From Flavobacterium sp. UBA6195 (GTDB lineage Bacteria > Bacteroidota > Bacteroidia > Flavobacteriales > Flavobacteriaceae), in NCBI RefSeq assembly GCF_002422095.1, contig NZ_DITB01000099.1, positions 1 to 24,308 on the forward strand: DNA of 24,308 nucleotides, written 5' to 3'. The notes under the pieces are model-generated. The model did no database searches, was not told where the DNA came from, and was given only the letters and a program-made list of their open reading frames with translations. The stretch's first letter is position 1. Each line of letters starts with the position of its first letter. Position numbers and translations under genes: made by a program. Positions 7,393-14,758 of this stretch are shown here, piece by piece.

Positions 7393-8022
7393 TTAGTTAT
7401 TTGGGAACACACACACAAAGATATAATCTTCTACTTTATAAAAATGAAAATTAAATTTTTCAATAGTGTTATTAAAATGCAATTCTGCCGAACATTTCTC
7501 GTCAGATAAACAAAATTCGTTTTCAAAAATATGTTCAGGAAAACTAATTCCTACTTCATTTTTAATTTTGAATATCGATTCTTTAACACCCCAAATAATA
7601 GTTGCCTTCATTATTTTTTCAAATTCCGAAAGATTTTCAAGATGCTTCATTTCTAAAAAACGAGGGGCAATTTTCAAGGTTTTCTCTTTTAGAATTTCAA
7701 TATCAACACCCATTATTTGATTACTTATACAAATGCAAGAAAATTTATGAGAATGCGAAATAGAAATATTTTTACCATCATTTAAAATTGGTTTTCCTGT
7801 TTCAGTATATGTTAAATCATAATCATTATATCCAATATGTTGCAACAACATTCGAACCGCTAAAAAACCCTTTTGATGTTCTTTAGATTTCATTCCCTCT
7901 AATCTAAATAATGAAGTATCTTTCAGCGAAACCGCTCTAAATAATGAAGTTACATCTTCGGTAATATGCCAAAAGTATGCAGTTGTAGTAGCGTTAATTT
8001 GTATAGAAGTATAAAAAGGCAT
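7393..8022 (-). CDS. 4'-phosphopantetheinyl transferase superfamily protein (Sfp type)
   Basis: 209 residues. It has the two hallmarks of the superfamily: GVDIE (residues 105-109, metal-binding Asp/Glu) and WGVKESIFK (144-152, Glu and Lys). ISISHSHKF (87-95) is the usual CoA-binding strand. It transfers the phosphopantetheine arm of CoA to a Ser of a carrier protein, so it activates acyl or peptidyl carrier proteins; whether the target is AcpP or a secondary-metabolism carrier cannot be told. It is the first gene of the operon PPTase-pcrB-pnuC-DUF4301-arfB and diverges from ahcY across 129 nt. Confidence 0.88.
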   Translation of the reverse strand: MPFYTSIQINATTTAYFWHITEDVTSLFRAVSLKDTSLFRLEGMKSKEHQKGFLAVRMLLQHIGYNDYDLTYTETGKPILNDGKNISISHSHKFSCICISNQIMGVDIEILKEKTLKIAPRFLEMKHLENLSEFEKIMKATIIWGVKESIFKIKNEVGISFPEHIFENEFCLSDEKCSAELHFNNTIEKFNFHFYKVEDYIFVCVFPNN

Positions 8023-8109
8023 CGGATATTTAATTGTGGTTCAAATAATTAGCAAGATAAACAATTCACAAAATTTCTAACATTATTTAGAAAATAAAAA
8101 CTTATGTTG

Positions 8110-8117
8110 TAACTTTG
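8110..8117 (+). promoter_or_regulatory. Bacteroidota-type -7 element for ahcY
   Basis: TAACTTTG matches TAnnTTTG 34 nt upstream of the ahcY ATG. The leader that follows is A/T-rich with no Shine-Dalgarno sequence, typical of highly expressed Bacteroidota genes. Confidence 0.6.
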
Positions 8118-8151
8118 CACCCTCAAATTTAAAAATAAATTAATAAATATA

Positions 8152-9468
8152 ATGAGTACAAAAACAATTCCATATGTACCATACAAAGTTAAAGATATTT
8201 CTTTAGCAGCATGGGGAAGAAAAGAAATTCAATTAGCAGAAGCTGAAATGCCAGGTTTAATGGCTTTAAGAGCAGAATATGGCGCAAGTCAACCTTTAAA
8301 AGGAGCTCGTATTGCTGGATGTTTACACATGACCATCCAAACAGCTGTTTTAATTGAAACATTAGTTGCTTTAGGTGCTGATGTAACTTGGTCATCTTGT
8401 AATATTTTCTCTACTCAAGATCATGCTGCCGCTGCAATTGCTGCTGCTGGAATTCCTGTTTATGCATGGAAAGGTATGAATGAAGAAGAATTTGACTGGT
8501 GTATTGAGCAAACTTTATTCTTTGGAGAAGATCGTCAACCATTAAATATGATCTTAGATGATGGTGGTGACTTAACGAACATGGTTTTTGATAGATATAC
8601 AGAATTAGTTTCTGGAATTAAAGGTTTATCAGAAGAAACTACAACTGGAGTTCACCGTTTATACGAAAGAATGAAAGCAGGAACTTTATATATGCCAGCT
8701 ATCAACGTAAATGACTCCGTTACTAAATCTAAATTTGACAACAAATATGGTTGTAAAGAATCTGCTGTTGATGCGGTTCGTAGAGCTACTGACGTTATGT
8801 TAGCAGGAAAAAGAGTAGTTGTTTGTGGTTATGGTGATGTAGGAAAAGGAACTGCTGCTTCTTTCCGTGGTGCTGGTTCTATTGTAACAGTTACTGAAAT
8901 TGATCCAATTTGTGCTTTACAAGCAGCAATGGACGGTTACGAAGTTAAAAAATTAGACACTGTTATTGCTAATGCTGATATCGTTATTACTACAACTGGA
9001 AATAAAGATATCGTAGTAGGTCGTCATTTCGAAGCTATGAAAGATAAAACTATCGTTTGTAACATCGGACACTTCGATAACGAAATCGATATGGCTTGGT
9101 TAAATGCTAACTATGGTGATACAAAACAAGAAGTTAAACCTCAAGTTGATATTTACAACGTAAACGGTAAAGAAGTTATCATTTTAGCTGAAGGTCGTTT
9201 AGTAAACTTAGGTTGTGCTACAGGTCACCCAAGTTTTGTAATGAGTAATTCATTCACAAACCAAACGTTAGCTCAGTTAGAGTTATGGACAAACAGTGCA
9301 GCATACAAAAATGAAGTATATATGTTACCTAAACATTTAGATGAAAAAGTAGCAGCGCTTCACTTAGCTAAATTAGGTGTTGAATTAGAAACTTTAAACC
9401 CAGAGCAAGCAGCTTACATTGGAGTTGAAGTTCAAGGCCCATTTAAACCTGAGTATTATAGATATTAA
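8152..9468 (+). CDS. ahcY: Adenosylhomocysteinase (S-adenosyl-L-homocysteine hydrolase)
   Basis: 438 residues, full length. It hydrolyses S-adenosylhomocysteine to adenosine and homocysteine, clearing the inhibitor made by methyltransferases and feeding methionine recycling. The substrate site LHMTIQT is at 58-64, DDGGDLTNM at 136-144, the Lys-bearing TKSKFDNKYGC at 191-201, the NAD-binding GYGDVGKG at 226-233 and the terminal KPEYYRY, whose Lys and Tyr contact NAD of the neighbouring subunit. Codon choice is more uniform than in the neighbours, as expected for a strongly expressed gene. It is monocistronic, between its own promoter and a terminator at 9508. Confidence 0.98.
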   Translation: MSTKTIPYVPYKVKDISLAAWGRKEIQLAEAEMPGLMALRAEYGASQPLKGARIAGCLHMTIQTAVLIETLVALGADVTWSSCNIFSTQDHAAAAIAAAGIPVYAWKGMNEEEFDWCIEQTLFFGEDRQPLNMILDDGGDLTNMVFDRYTELVSGIKGLSEETTTGVHRLYERMKAGTLYMPAINVNDSVTKSKFDNKYGCKESAVDAVRRATDVMLAGKRVVVCGYGDVGKGTAASFRGAGSIVTVTEIDPICALQAAMDGYEVKKLDTVIANADIVITTTGNKDIVVGRHFEAMKDKTIVCNIGHFDNEIDMAWLNANYGDTKQEVKPQVDIYNVNGKEVIILAEGRLVNLGCATGHPSFVMSNSFTNQTLAQLELWTNSAAYKNEVYMLPKHLDEKVAALHLAKLGVELETLNPEQAAYIGVEVQGPFKPEYYRY

Positions 9469-9469
9469 T

Positions 9470-9498
9470 TGTCATGCTGAACTCGTTTCAGCATCTCA
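9470..9498. repeat. Extragenic palindromic repeat of the 'CATGCTGAA' type
   Basis: Directly behind the ahcY stop is an 8-bp palindrome (ATGCTGAA at 9474-9481, TTCAGCAT at 9487-9494, loop CTCGT) within TGTCATGCTGAACTCGTTTC and AGCATCTCA. Translated in one frame it gives CHAELVSAS, a peptide I recognise as a recurrent artefact in predicted proteins of many bacteria. That points to a dispersed REP-like repeat rather than coding sequence. Only this one copy is in the window. Confidence 0.65.
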
Positions 9499-9507
9499 AA
9501 ATAATTT

Positions 9508-9540
9508 AAACCCTTGCAGCAATGTGAGGGTTTTTCTTTT
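9508..9540 (+). terminator. Intrinsic terminator of ahcY
   Basis: A 7-bp stem (AAACCCT at 9508-9514, AGGGTTT at 9527-9533) with a 12-nt loop, followed by TTCTTTT. Confidence 0.75.
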
Positions 9541-9587
9541 ACCAACTATTTTTCAACAAATTAGCAACAACTTGAAACTTTTGGCGT

Positions 9588-9595
9588 TAAATTTG
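9588..9595 (+). promoter_or_regulatory. Bacteroidota-type -7 element for the DUF4407 gene
   Basis: TAAATTTG matches TAnnTTTG, 31 nt before the ATG at 9627. The short leader consists of repeated ATCATC/AATCA units, with no Shine-Dalgarno sequence. Confidence 0.55.
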
Positions 9596-9626
9596 TACTA
9601 ATCATCATCAATCAAAATCAATCATC

Positions 9627-10727
9627 ATGTTAAAACGTTTTTTTATATTATGCTCAGGCGTAGATTCCGACATAATTAACGGCTGTTCTAATGGCGAGCA
9701 AAACAAATATGCCGGAATTGGAGCTACCGTTTTCTTCACTGCCGTAATGGCTTTTATTGCGAGTGCTTATGCGCTTTTTACTGTTTTCGACAATGCTTTT
9801 ATTGCCATAGCTTTCGGACTAGTTTGGGGTTTGCTGATTTTTAATTTGGATAGATTTATTGTTTCTACCATAAAAAAAAGAGACAGCTTTTTAGATGAAT
9901 TCATTCAAGCCACTCCTCGAATTGCATTAGCAATTATTATTGCTATCGTAATTTCAAAACCTTTGGAAATCAAAATCTTCGAAAAGGAAATCAATACGGT
10001 TTTATTGAAAGAAAAAAACGAAATGATGTTGGCCAACAAAAGACAAGTAGCCAATTATTTTCAATCTGATTTAGACAAAAACAAAGCGCAAATTGATAGT
10101 TTAAAATCGGATATTCTTAAAAAAGAAAAAGAAGTAAATGATTTGTATTCGGTTTACATCACCGAAGCTGAAGGAACTGCTGGAACTAAAAAGTTAGGCA
10201 AAGGTCCGGTTTATAAAGAGAAACGTGAAAAACACGATGCCGCTTTGCAAGATTTAGCGACATTAAAAGCTTCAAACCAAACTAAAATTACCGATTTAGA
10301 AGTGAAAGCTAAAACCTTACAAGCCGATTTAGATAAAAAAGTCACCGAAACCCAACCTATTATTGAAGGTTTCGACGGATTAATGGCGCGAATTAATGCG
10401 TTGAACAAATTGCCTTTCTTACCTTCATTTTTTATTATGTTATTGTTTTTAGCGATTGAAACTTCACCCATTATTGCGAAATTATTATCACCAAAAAGCG
10501 AATACGATTTCAAACAAGAAGATAACGAAATGGGCATCAAAAATATGCTAGCTCAAAATCGTTATCAAAGCGAATTACAAAAGAAAACCGATGCCGAAAT
10601 TTACGATAAAGTCTATGCCGACATCAAAGAAGATAAAGAACTGTACAACTACAAAAAGAAAAGTGCTACGGAATTATTAAAACTCCAAGCCGATGGTTTT
10701 GTAGAGAAGCAGAAGAAATCAATGTAG
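9627..10727 (+). CDS. DUF4407 domain membrane protein
   Basis: 366 residues. The order is FFILCSGVDSDII at the N-terminus, three hydrophobic segments (about 30-50, 57-75, 94-112, with the conserved FNLDRFIVSTIKK between the second and third), a long charged coiled-coil region (about 120-240), a fourth membrane segment (about 257-280, FLPSFFIMLLFLAIETSPII) and a charged cytoplasmic tail ending in KQKKSM. This matches the DUF4407 family; its function is unknown. The coiled coil between membrane segments 3 and 4 probably lies on the periplasmic side if the tail is cytoplasmic. It stands alone between its own promoter and a bidirectional terminator. Confidence 0.85.
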   Translation: MLKRFFILCSGVDSDIINGCSNGEQNKYAGIGATVFFTAVMAFIASAYALFTVFDNAFIAIAFGLVWGLLIFNLDRFIVSTIKKRDSFLDEFIQATPRIALAIIIAIVISKPLEIKIFEKEINTVLLKEKNEMMLANKRQVANYFQSDLDKNKAQIDSLKSDILKKEKEVNDLYSVYITEAEGTAGTKKLGKGPVYKEKREKHDAALQDLATLKASNQTKITDLEVKAKTLQADLDKKVTETQPIIEGFDGLMARINALNKLPFLPSFFIMLLFLAIETSPIIAKLLSPKSEYDFKQEDNEMGIKNMLAQNRYQSELQKKTDAEIYDKVYADIKEDKELYNYKKKSATELLKLQADGFVEKQKKSM

Positions 10728-10740
10728 AAAATAGCCATTA

Positions 10741-10761
10741 GGTAAAAGCAAAAAGGCAATA
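10741..10761 (+). repeat. Degenerate heptanucleotide array (GGTAAAA type)
   Basis: Three units of 7 nt (GGTAAAA, GCAAAAA, GGCAATA) follow the DUF4407 stop and run into the terminator stem. They are the same unit type as the better array at 3799-3833. Confidence 0.4.
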
Positions 10762-10783
10762 GTTTAACTTACTATTGCCTTTT
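10751..10783. terminator. Bidirectional intrinsic terminator
   Basis: A 13-bp perfect stem (AAAAGGCAATAGT at 10751-10763, ACTATTGCCTTTT at 10771-10783) with a 7-nt loop, flanked by T- and A-runs. It serves the convergent DUF4407 and SHOCT genes. Confidence 0.92.
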
Positions 10784-10803
10784 TTGATTTATAATCTAGA
10801 AAC

Positions 10804-11511
10804 TTATAAAAACTTCAAAATTTCTGATTTTAATCTATCGTATTCTCCTTGAAGAATTAAGCCGTTATCTAATAATTTTTTATAGTTCTGAAGCTTGGCA
10901 AACAATTCGTCTTGTGTTAAATGAGATAAACCTTTTTCTTCTGAAATTGGCGCTTCTACTTCCGTATCACGAATCACATCGTTTGGCGTTGGCATTAACT
11001 CTGCAAAATGCGTTACCTCTTCAGCTTGAATCTCTTCAACTACTTCTTCTACAACTGGCGTTTCAATTGGAGCTTCGAATTTAGCTTCTTCTACAACTGG
11101 TGTAGCTACTTTTGGGTTTTTTAATAAATCCAATTGCTCTTTGGCGTAAGTGTATAATTTTCGCGCTTGATTTTTTGGTAAATAATCAACCGTGTGTGTT
11201 AAATCAGAATTAGTTGTAAAGGTAAAATCAGCACCTAAAATGCCTTCTTTTACAAACGAACCTGCAATATCATCCCAATCGTAATCAATGAATTCCATTG
11301 ATAATCCTAAGTTTTTAGGCTTACATAAAATGATACGCTTGTTCGTTACCACAATGCTATCTGGAAAAATAGTTACTGCTGGTTTTTTCTGAACCGCAAT
11401 ATAGCCTACTTCTTCATTCGACATTAAAAGATTCTCCAATTTAGCCGTGATTTTCTCGATGGCTTTTGGATCTTGATCTTCATTTAATATTTTTTTTAAG
11501 TTGTCTATCAT
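10804..11511 (-). CDS. PH-like domain and SHOCT domain protein
   Basis: 235 residues, no signal or membrane segment. Residues about 30-130 resemble a bacterial PH-like domain (VGYIAVQKKPAVTIFPDSIVVTNKRIIL, then YDWDDIAGSFVKEGILGADFTF). A Glu/Pro/Val-rich linker follows (about 135-190). Residues about 195-235 are a SHOCT motif (LTQDELFAKLQNYKKLLDNG, then GEYDRLKSEILKFL), a short C-terminal oligomerisation module. The PH-like part is of the type seen in membrane-associated or stress proteins. No specific role can be given. It has its own promoter (11545-11552) and is monocistronic. Confidence 0.8.
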   Translation of the reverse strand: MIDNLKKILNEDQDPKAIEKITAKLENLLMSNEEVGYIAVQKKPAVTIFPDSIVVTNKRIILCKPKNLGLSMEFIDYDWDDIAGSFVKEGILGADFTFTTNSDLTHTVDYLPKNQARKLYTYAKEQLDLLKNPKVATPVVEEAKFEAPIETPVVEEVVEEIQAEEVTHFAELMPTPNDVIRDTEVEAPISEEKGLSHLTQDELFAKLQNYKKLLDNGLILQGEYDRLKSEILKFL

Positions 11512-11544
11512 GATAGTTACTTTGAATTTTCTTATTTAGTAGCA

Positions 11545-11552
11545 CAAAAGTA
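11545..11552 (-). promoter_or_regulatory. Bacteroidota-type -7 element for the SHOCT gene
   Basis: The minus strand reads TACTTTTG, matching TAnnTTTG, 34 nt upstream of the ATG and just past the stop of the MmcQ gene. This suggests the SHOCT gene is transcribed separately. No clear -33 element. Confidence 0.45.
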
Positions 11553-11556
11553 ATGC

Positions 11557-11928
11557 CTAATTTTCTAATTCTTGAATTTCTTGTTGGACTTTTTTCGTTA
11601 AACTTTTGAAAACAAGTTCGTAAGAATGATTAATCAATTCGCACATCATTTTATCGGAAACATCACCATGAAAACGAACGGTATTCCAATGTATTTTACT
11701 CATGTGATAGCCTGGTTCAATGGCTTCATATTCCGCTCGAAGTTCCAAAGCACGTTCTGGATCGCATTTTAAATTTAACGAAGGCGTTCCTTTTTCCCAT
11801 TCGGATAATGAGGTTAGGCAAAACATTTTTCCACCTACTTTAAAAACCAAGGTATCTTCATCAAACGGAAAATGTTCAGTGACACCTTTTTTAAATTGGC
11901 AGAATTCGTATAGTTGTTGGATGTCCAT
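11557..11928 (-). CDS. MmcQ/YjbR family protein
   Basis: 123 residues with the family's CyaY-like arrangement: an N-terminal helix (LYEFCQFKKGVTEHFPF), a strand pair ending in VFKVGGKMFCLTSL, NLKCDPERALELRAEYEAIEPGYHMSK compressed around the conserved PGYHM-K-HW motif (about 72-81) and a C-terminal helix. YjbR-like proteins are small cytoplasmic proteins with proposed DNA-binding ability; no function is settled. It follows the cyclase gene by 8 nt on the same strand, so the two form an operon. Confidence 0.9.
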   Translation of the reverse strand: MDIQQLYEFCQFKKGVTEHFPFDEDTLVFKVGGKMFCLTSLSEWEKGTPSLNLKCDPERALELRAEYEAIEPGYHMSKIHWNTVRFHGDVSDKMMCELINHSYELVFKSLTKKVQQEIQELEN

Positions 11929-11936
11929 TTTGATGA

Positions 11937-12707
11937 TTACTTTTCAATTTTATACAAAATAGGTTTTGATGGTGAAGCATCATTTTCAAACGAAGCGAAT
12001 TGTAAATTCAATAAATAACTCCCGTCTTTTATTTCTTCATTAACGTAAATCATTTCCGTAATCGTACAATTGAATCGAGCATCTTGATTGACTTGATTCA
12101 CATCTTTTACATTCCAAAACGATTTATGTGCTAATAATTTTCCTTCGTCGTGTTCTTTGTCGACACTTGGCAAATCGACAAGCAAATGTTGAATTCCTTT
12201 TTCTTTAATAAAAATCGCAGCAGCTTCTTCCAAATAAGGAGGATTTGTATTGGAATAATTCAGATGCTTTTTGCTTTCTGAATTTGGCAATGTTCTGATG
12301 ATGATTGCTTCTGGCGAATTTCCTCCCAATGCTGATTCAATTTGCTCTTTTGTAATAACTAAATCTTCTCCATCTACTTTTGGTTCCACTGAAATCAATT
12401 CTGCAGTAAAGAAAAACTGTTTCAAACATTGATTTATTGAATAAAAATGGCGGGTAATATGTCCCAAACATTCCGTATGCGTACCATGTGCGTGCGGATT
12501 GAAAAAAATATTATTGAAATTAGTAGATGATTTTCCTTCCGAAACTTTTCCTATCCAATCGCCCATTTTTACGGGTTCGATTTCAGGGGCATTTTGATAC
12601 CAAGCAATTGGATTTTGATCGTCATTGGTTAGTGGAATCGAAATATCAATCGGTTTTGATAAGTCGATTTGAAATGTAGAATTATTGTGAGTGATTGTTG
12701 TTTTCAA
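11937..12707 (-). CDS. Cyclase-family (kynurenine formamidase-like) hydrolase
   Basis: 256 residues. The cyclase fold's metal motif HxGTHxDxPxH appears as HAHGTHTECLGH (residues 72-83), so the usual Asp is Glu and the usual Pro is Gly. The family includes bacterial kynurenine formamidases, which use Zn2+ or Mn2+ to hydrolyse amides, but the Glu variant and lack of tryptophan-catabolism neighbours leave the substrate open. The frame opens with TTG at 12707 (MKTTITHNNS); there is no ATG before Met48, well inside the conserved part, so TTG is the likely start. First gene of a two-gene unit with MmcQ/YjbR. Confidence 0.82.
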   Translation of the reverse strand: MKTTITHNNSTFQIDLSKPIDISIPLTNDDQNPIAWYQNAPEIEPVKMGDWIGKVSEGKSSTNFNNIFFNPHAHGTHTECLGHITRHFYSINQCLKQFFFTAELISVEPKVDGEDLVITKEQIESALGGNSPEAIIIRTLPNSESKKHLNYSNTNPPYLEEAAAIFIKEKGIQHLLVDLPSVDKEHDEGKLLAHKSFWNVKDVNQVNQDARFNCTITEMIYVNEEIKDGSYLLNLQFASFENDASPSKPILYKIEK

Positions 12708-12759
12708 AGCAATTATTGATTAAATTTACAATGATATTCAGATTTTAAAGATAGACAAA

Positions 12760-13139
12760 ATGAAGAAATTTTTCATAATTTTATCGCTTTTATCTACGTT
12801 TTGTTTGTTTTCTCAAACCAAAACTGATACGATTCAACCGATTTTACAACCAATTAAAATCGATGTTAATTTGAATTCGAACAAACATTTTTTCACATTC
12901 AATCAACTAAATTTCTACACAAAAAATGATTTTTCTATTTACAATAGAACCACGATGATGAATGATAATTATTCGATTTATAATGGCCAATTTGAATACA
13001 AGAATTCCATTTAATTCCACAAAACATGTTGTTTAATTCTAAAATTGATTCGTTCAATCCCAGCGGAACAGATGAATTTGGAAGTACCCTTTTCATGGGT
13101 GTTTTAAATTTAGCCGAACAATTATTTCAATCGAAATAA
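12760..13139 (+). pseudogene. Small secreted protein gene interrupted by a frameshift
   Basis: The first frame gives 84 residues with a signal peptide (MKKFFIILSLLSTFCLFSQ) and stops at 13014. One frame over, an open stretch continues from about 12996 to TAA 13137-13139 and encodes HLIPQNMLFNSKIDSF and then NPSGTDEFGSTLFMGVLNLA, ending EQLFQSK. It looks like the natural C-terminus of the same protein. Joining the frames near 13000-13010 (GAATACAAGAATTCC) would give about 125 residues. One inserted or lost base is enough to explain it. It may be a real pseudogene, a sequencing error or, less likely, programmed frameshifting. I do not recognise the family. It ends 2 nt from the convergent hemW stop, with no terminator. 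Confidence 0.65.
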
Positions 13140-13141
13140 AA

Positions 13142-14272
13142 TTATAAATTCAACAGAAATAAATCACTGGCAATTCCATCGCTTAAAAACTTTCCTTTTT
13201 TAGTAGTTCGTAAAATGTTTTCATCTACAAACAACAAATGGTCTTCTATGAATTTTGCTGCTTGACGGTTCAAATAATCTAAATAGGTTTTACCAAATTC
13301 TTGCTCGACTCTTTCTAATGAAACACCCCAAATTGTGCGCAACCCCGTCATGATATATTCGTTGTAACAATCGGTTTTGGTTAAGGTTTCAATTTCTATT
13401 GGTAATTTATTTTCTTGAATGGATTTGATATAAAGTGAATTATTCGAAACATTCCAACCTCTATTTTTTCCATCATAACTGTGAGCAGACGGACCAATTC
13501 CGATGTATTTTTTACCTAACCAATAACTAGAATTGTTTTTGGAGAAATAGTTTTCCTTTCCAAAGTTCGATAATTCATAATGAATGAATCCGTTTTCCGA
13601 AAGTTTGTCAACCAAAATATGAAAATGTTCTTGCGCCACTTCATCATCAGGTTGTGGAATAATTCCTTTTTGAATAAACGAATGCAAAGCCGTTTTGGGC
13701 TCGACCGTTAAGGCGTAACTCGAAATATGCGGAACTCCAAAAGACAAAGCAGTTTCTATATTTTGCAACCATTTTTCGTTACTCATTTCGGGAATTCCGT
13801 AAATCAAATCAATAGAAATATTATCGAAATATTGTGTTGCTGTTTCCAAACATTTTTTAGCTTCTTCAGCATTGTGCGCACGATTCATCATCTTCAAATC
13901 GTCTTCAAAAAACGATTGAATTCCGATTGATAAACGATTGACTTTATTTTTTGAGAGTTCAATTATTCGGTTTTCAGTTAAATCATCTGGATTGGCTTCT
14001 ACCGTAATTTCTGGATTTTCGACTACTTTATAATTTTTATAAACTGCATCAATCAAAAATTTTAAATCTTCAACCTGTAATATCGAAGGCGTTCCACCGC
14101 CAAAATAAATCGTTTCTACAATCTCATCTTGAAACTCGTTTTTACGCAATTGAATTTCTTTAGCCAATGCCAAAACCATCTCCTCTTTCTTCTTCAAATT
14201 AGTAGAAAAATGAAAATCGCAATAGTGACAAGCTTGTTTGCAAAAAGGGATATGGATGTAGATTCCGCTCAT
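13142..14272 (-). CDS. hemW: Radical SAM heme chaperone HemW
   Basis: 376 residues, the usual HemW length. The [4Fe-4S]/SAM motif CxxxCxxC is at Cys11, Cys15 and Cys18 (FCKQACHYCDF), then YFGGGTPS (57-63) for SAM binding and NRLSIGIQSF. A HemN-like C-terminal domain follows (YEYIMTGLRTIWGVSLERVE region). HemW delivers heme to respiratory proteins and is not a coproporphyrinogen oxidase, though it is often annotated so; the compact CxxxCxxC without an extra downstream Cys fits HemW. The ATG is only 4 nt downstream of a heptanucleotide array, so the array lies where a ribosome-binding region would be. Confidence 0.93.
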   Translation of the reverse strand: MSGIYIHIPFCKQACHYCDFHFSTNLKKKEEMVLALAKEIQLRKNEFQDEIVETIYFGGGTPSILQVEDLKFLIDAVYKNYKVVENPEITVEANPDDLTENRIIELSKNKVNRLSIGIQSFFEDDLKMMNRAHNAEEAKKCLETATQYFDNISIDLIYGIPEMSNEKWLQNIETALSFGVPHISSYALTVEPKTALHSFIQKGIIPQPDDEVAQEHFHILVDKLSENGFIHYELSNFGKENYFSKNNSSYWLGKKYIGIGPSAHSYDGKNRGWNVSNNSLYIKSIQENKLPIEIETLTKTDCYNEYIMTGLRTIWGVSLERVEQEFGKTYLDYLNRQAAKFIEDHLLFVDENILRTTKKGKFLSDGIASDLFLLNL

Positions 14273-14276
14273 TTTA

Positions 14277-14311
14277 AGTGCTCAGTGTTCAGGTTTTAGT
14301 GTTCAGTGCTA
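14277..14311 (+). repeat. Heptanucleotide array, left inverted copy
   Basis: Five 7-nt units: AGTGCTC, AGTGTTC, AGGTTTT, AGTGTTC, AGTGCTA. Positions 14277-14300 match the reverse complement of 14731-14754 at 22 of 24 bases. The array abuts the hemW start. Confidence 0.8.
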
Positions 14312-14325
14312 TGATAAAGTAGTAT

Positions 14326-14700
14326 TTAGTTTTCAGATTTTGAACCGAATTTTCCCGGGTTTAAAATCATGTAATTTATTAATCTTCCAACTTCTTTTTA
14401 TTTTTCAGTCAAATAATCAAATGTGTCATGAGTAATATATTTACAAGCTAAAGCATATTCTAACCAGCCTTGTGTTTCAGAATTTTCTGCATCAGCATCA
14501 GTTAATTTGCTGTGAAAATATTTTGGATATTCCCTTTTTCGATAGGCTTCTGCAATCGTAATAGTAACACTTCTTGAACTTCTTCTAATCTGATCTGTTA
14601 AAGAATAAGTTTCTTCTTTTGGAAAACTTTTTGATATTTCAAAAACTTCCATTGCAACATCAAATCCTTTTTTATAAGCTAATAAATCTTGAAATCTCAT
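14326..14700 (-). pseudogene. Four-helix-bundle (23S rRNA IVS-type) protein gene with internal stop
   Basis: The intact frame from ATG 14700 gives 100 residues of the S23/IVS four-helix-bundle family (MRFQDLLAYKKGFDVAMEVF, SLTDQIRRSSRSVTITIAEA, GWLEYALACKYI) and ends at TAA 14398-14400. The same frame continues with KEVGRLINYMILNPGKFGS and KSEN to TAA at 14326-14328. That is the conserved C-terminal end of this family as I remember it, which normally has about 120 residues. So a single sense codon has become a stop. The short product lacks the last helix and may be inactive. The gene sits between two inverted heptanucleotide arrays that fill the ruvC-hemW gap, suggesting a small inserted unit. 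Confidence 0.82.
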
Positions 14701-14723
14701 ATTGTTTTTTTACACGATATTAT

Positions 14724-14758
14724 ACTGAAAACTAAAAACTGAGCACTGAGCACTATTT
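14724..14758 (-). repeat. Heptanucleotide array, right inverted copy
   Basis: Five 7-nt units on the plus strand: ACTGAAA, ACTAAAA, ACTGAGC, ACTGAGC, ACTATTT. It is the inverted counterpart of 14277-14311 and overlaps the ruvC stop codon (14753-14755). Confidence 0.8.

Noticed and set aside
9419..9601. Plus-strand frame behind ahcY
   Set aside because: It starts within ahcY and translates the palindromic repeat (CHAELVSAS), a known false-protein pattern, and the terminator.
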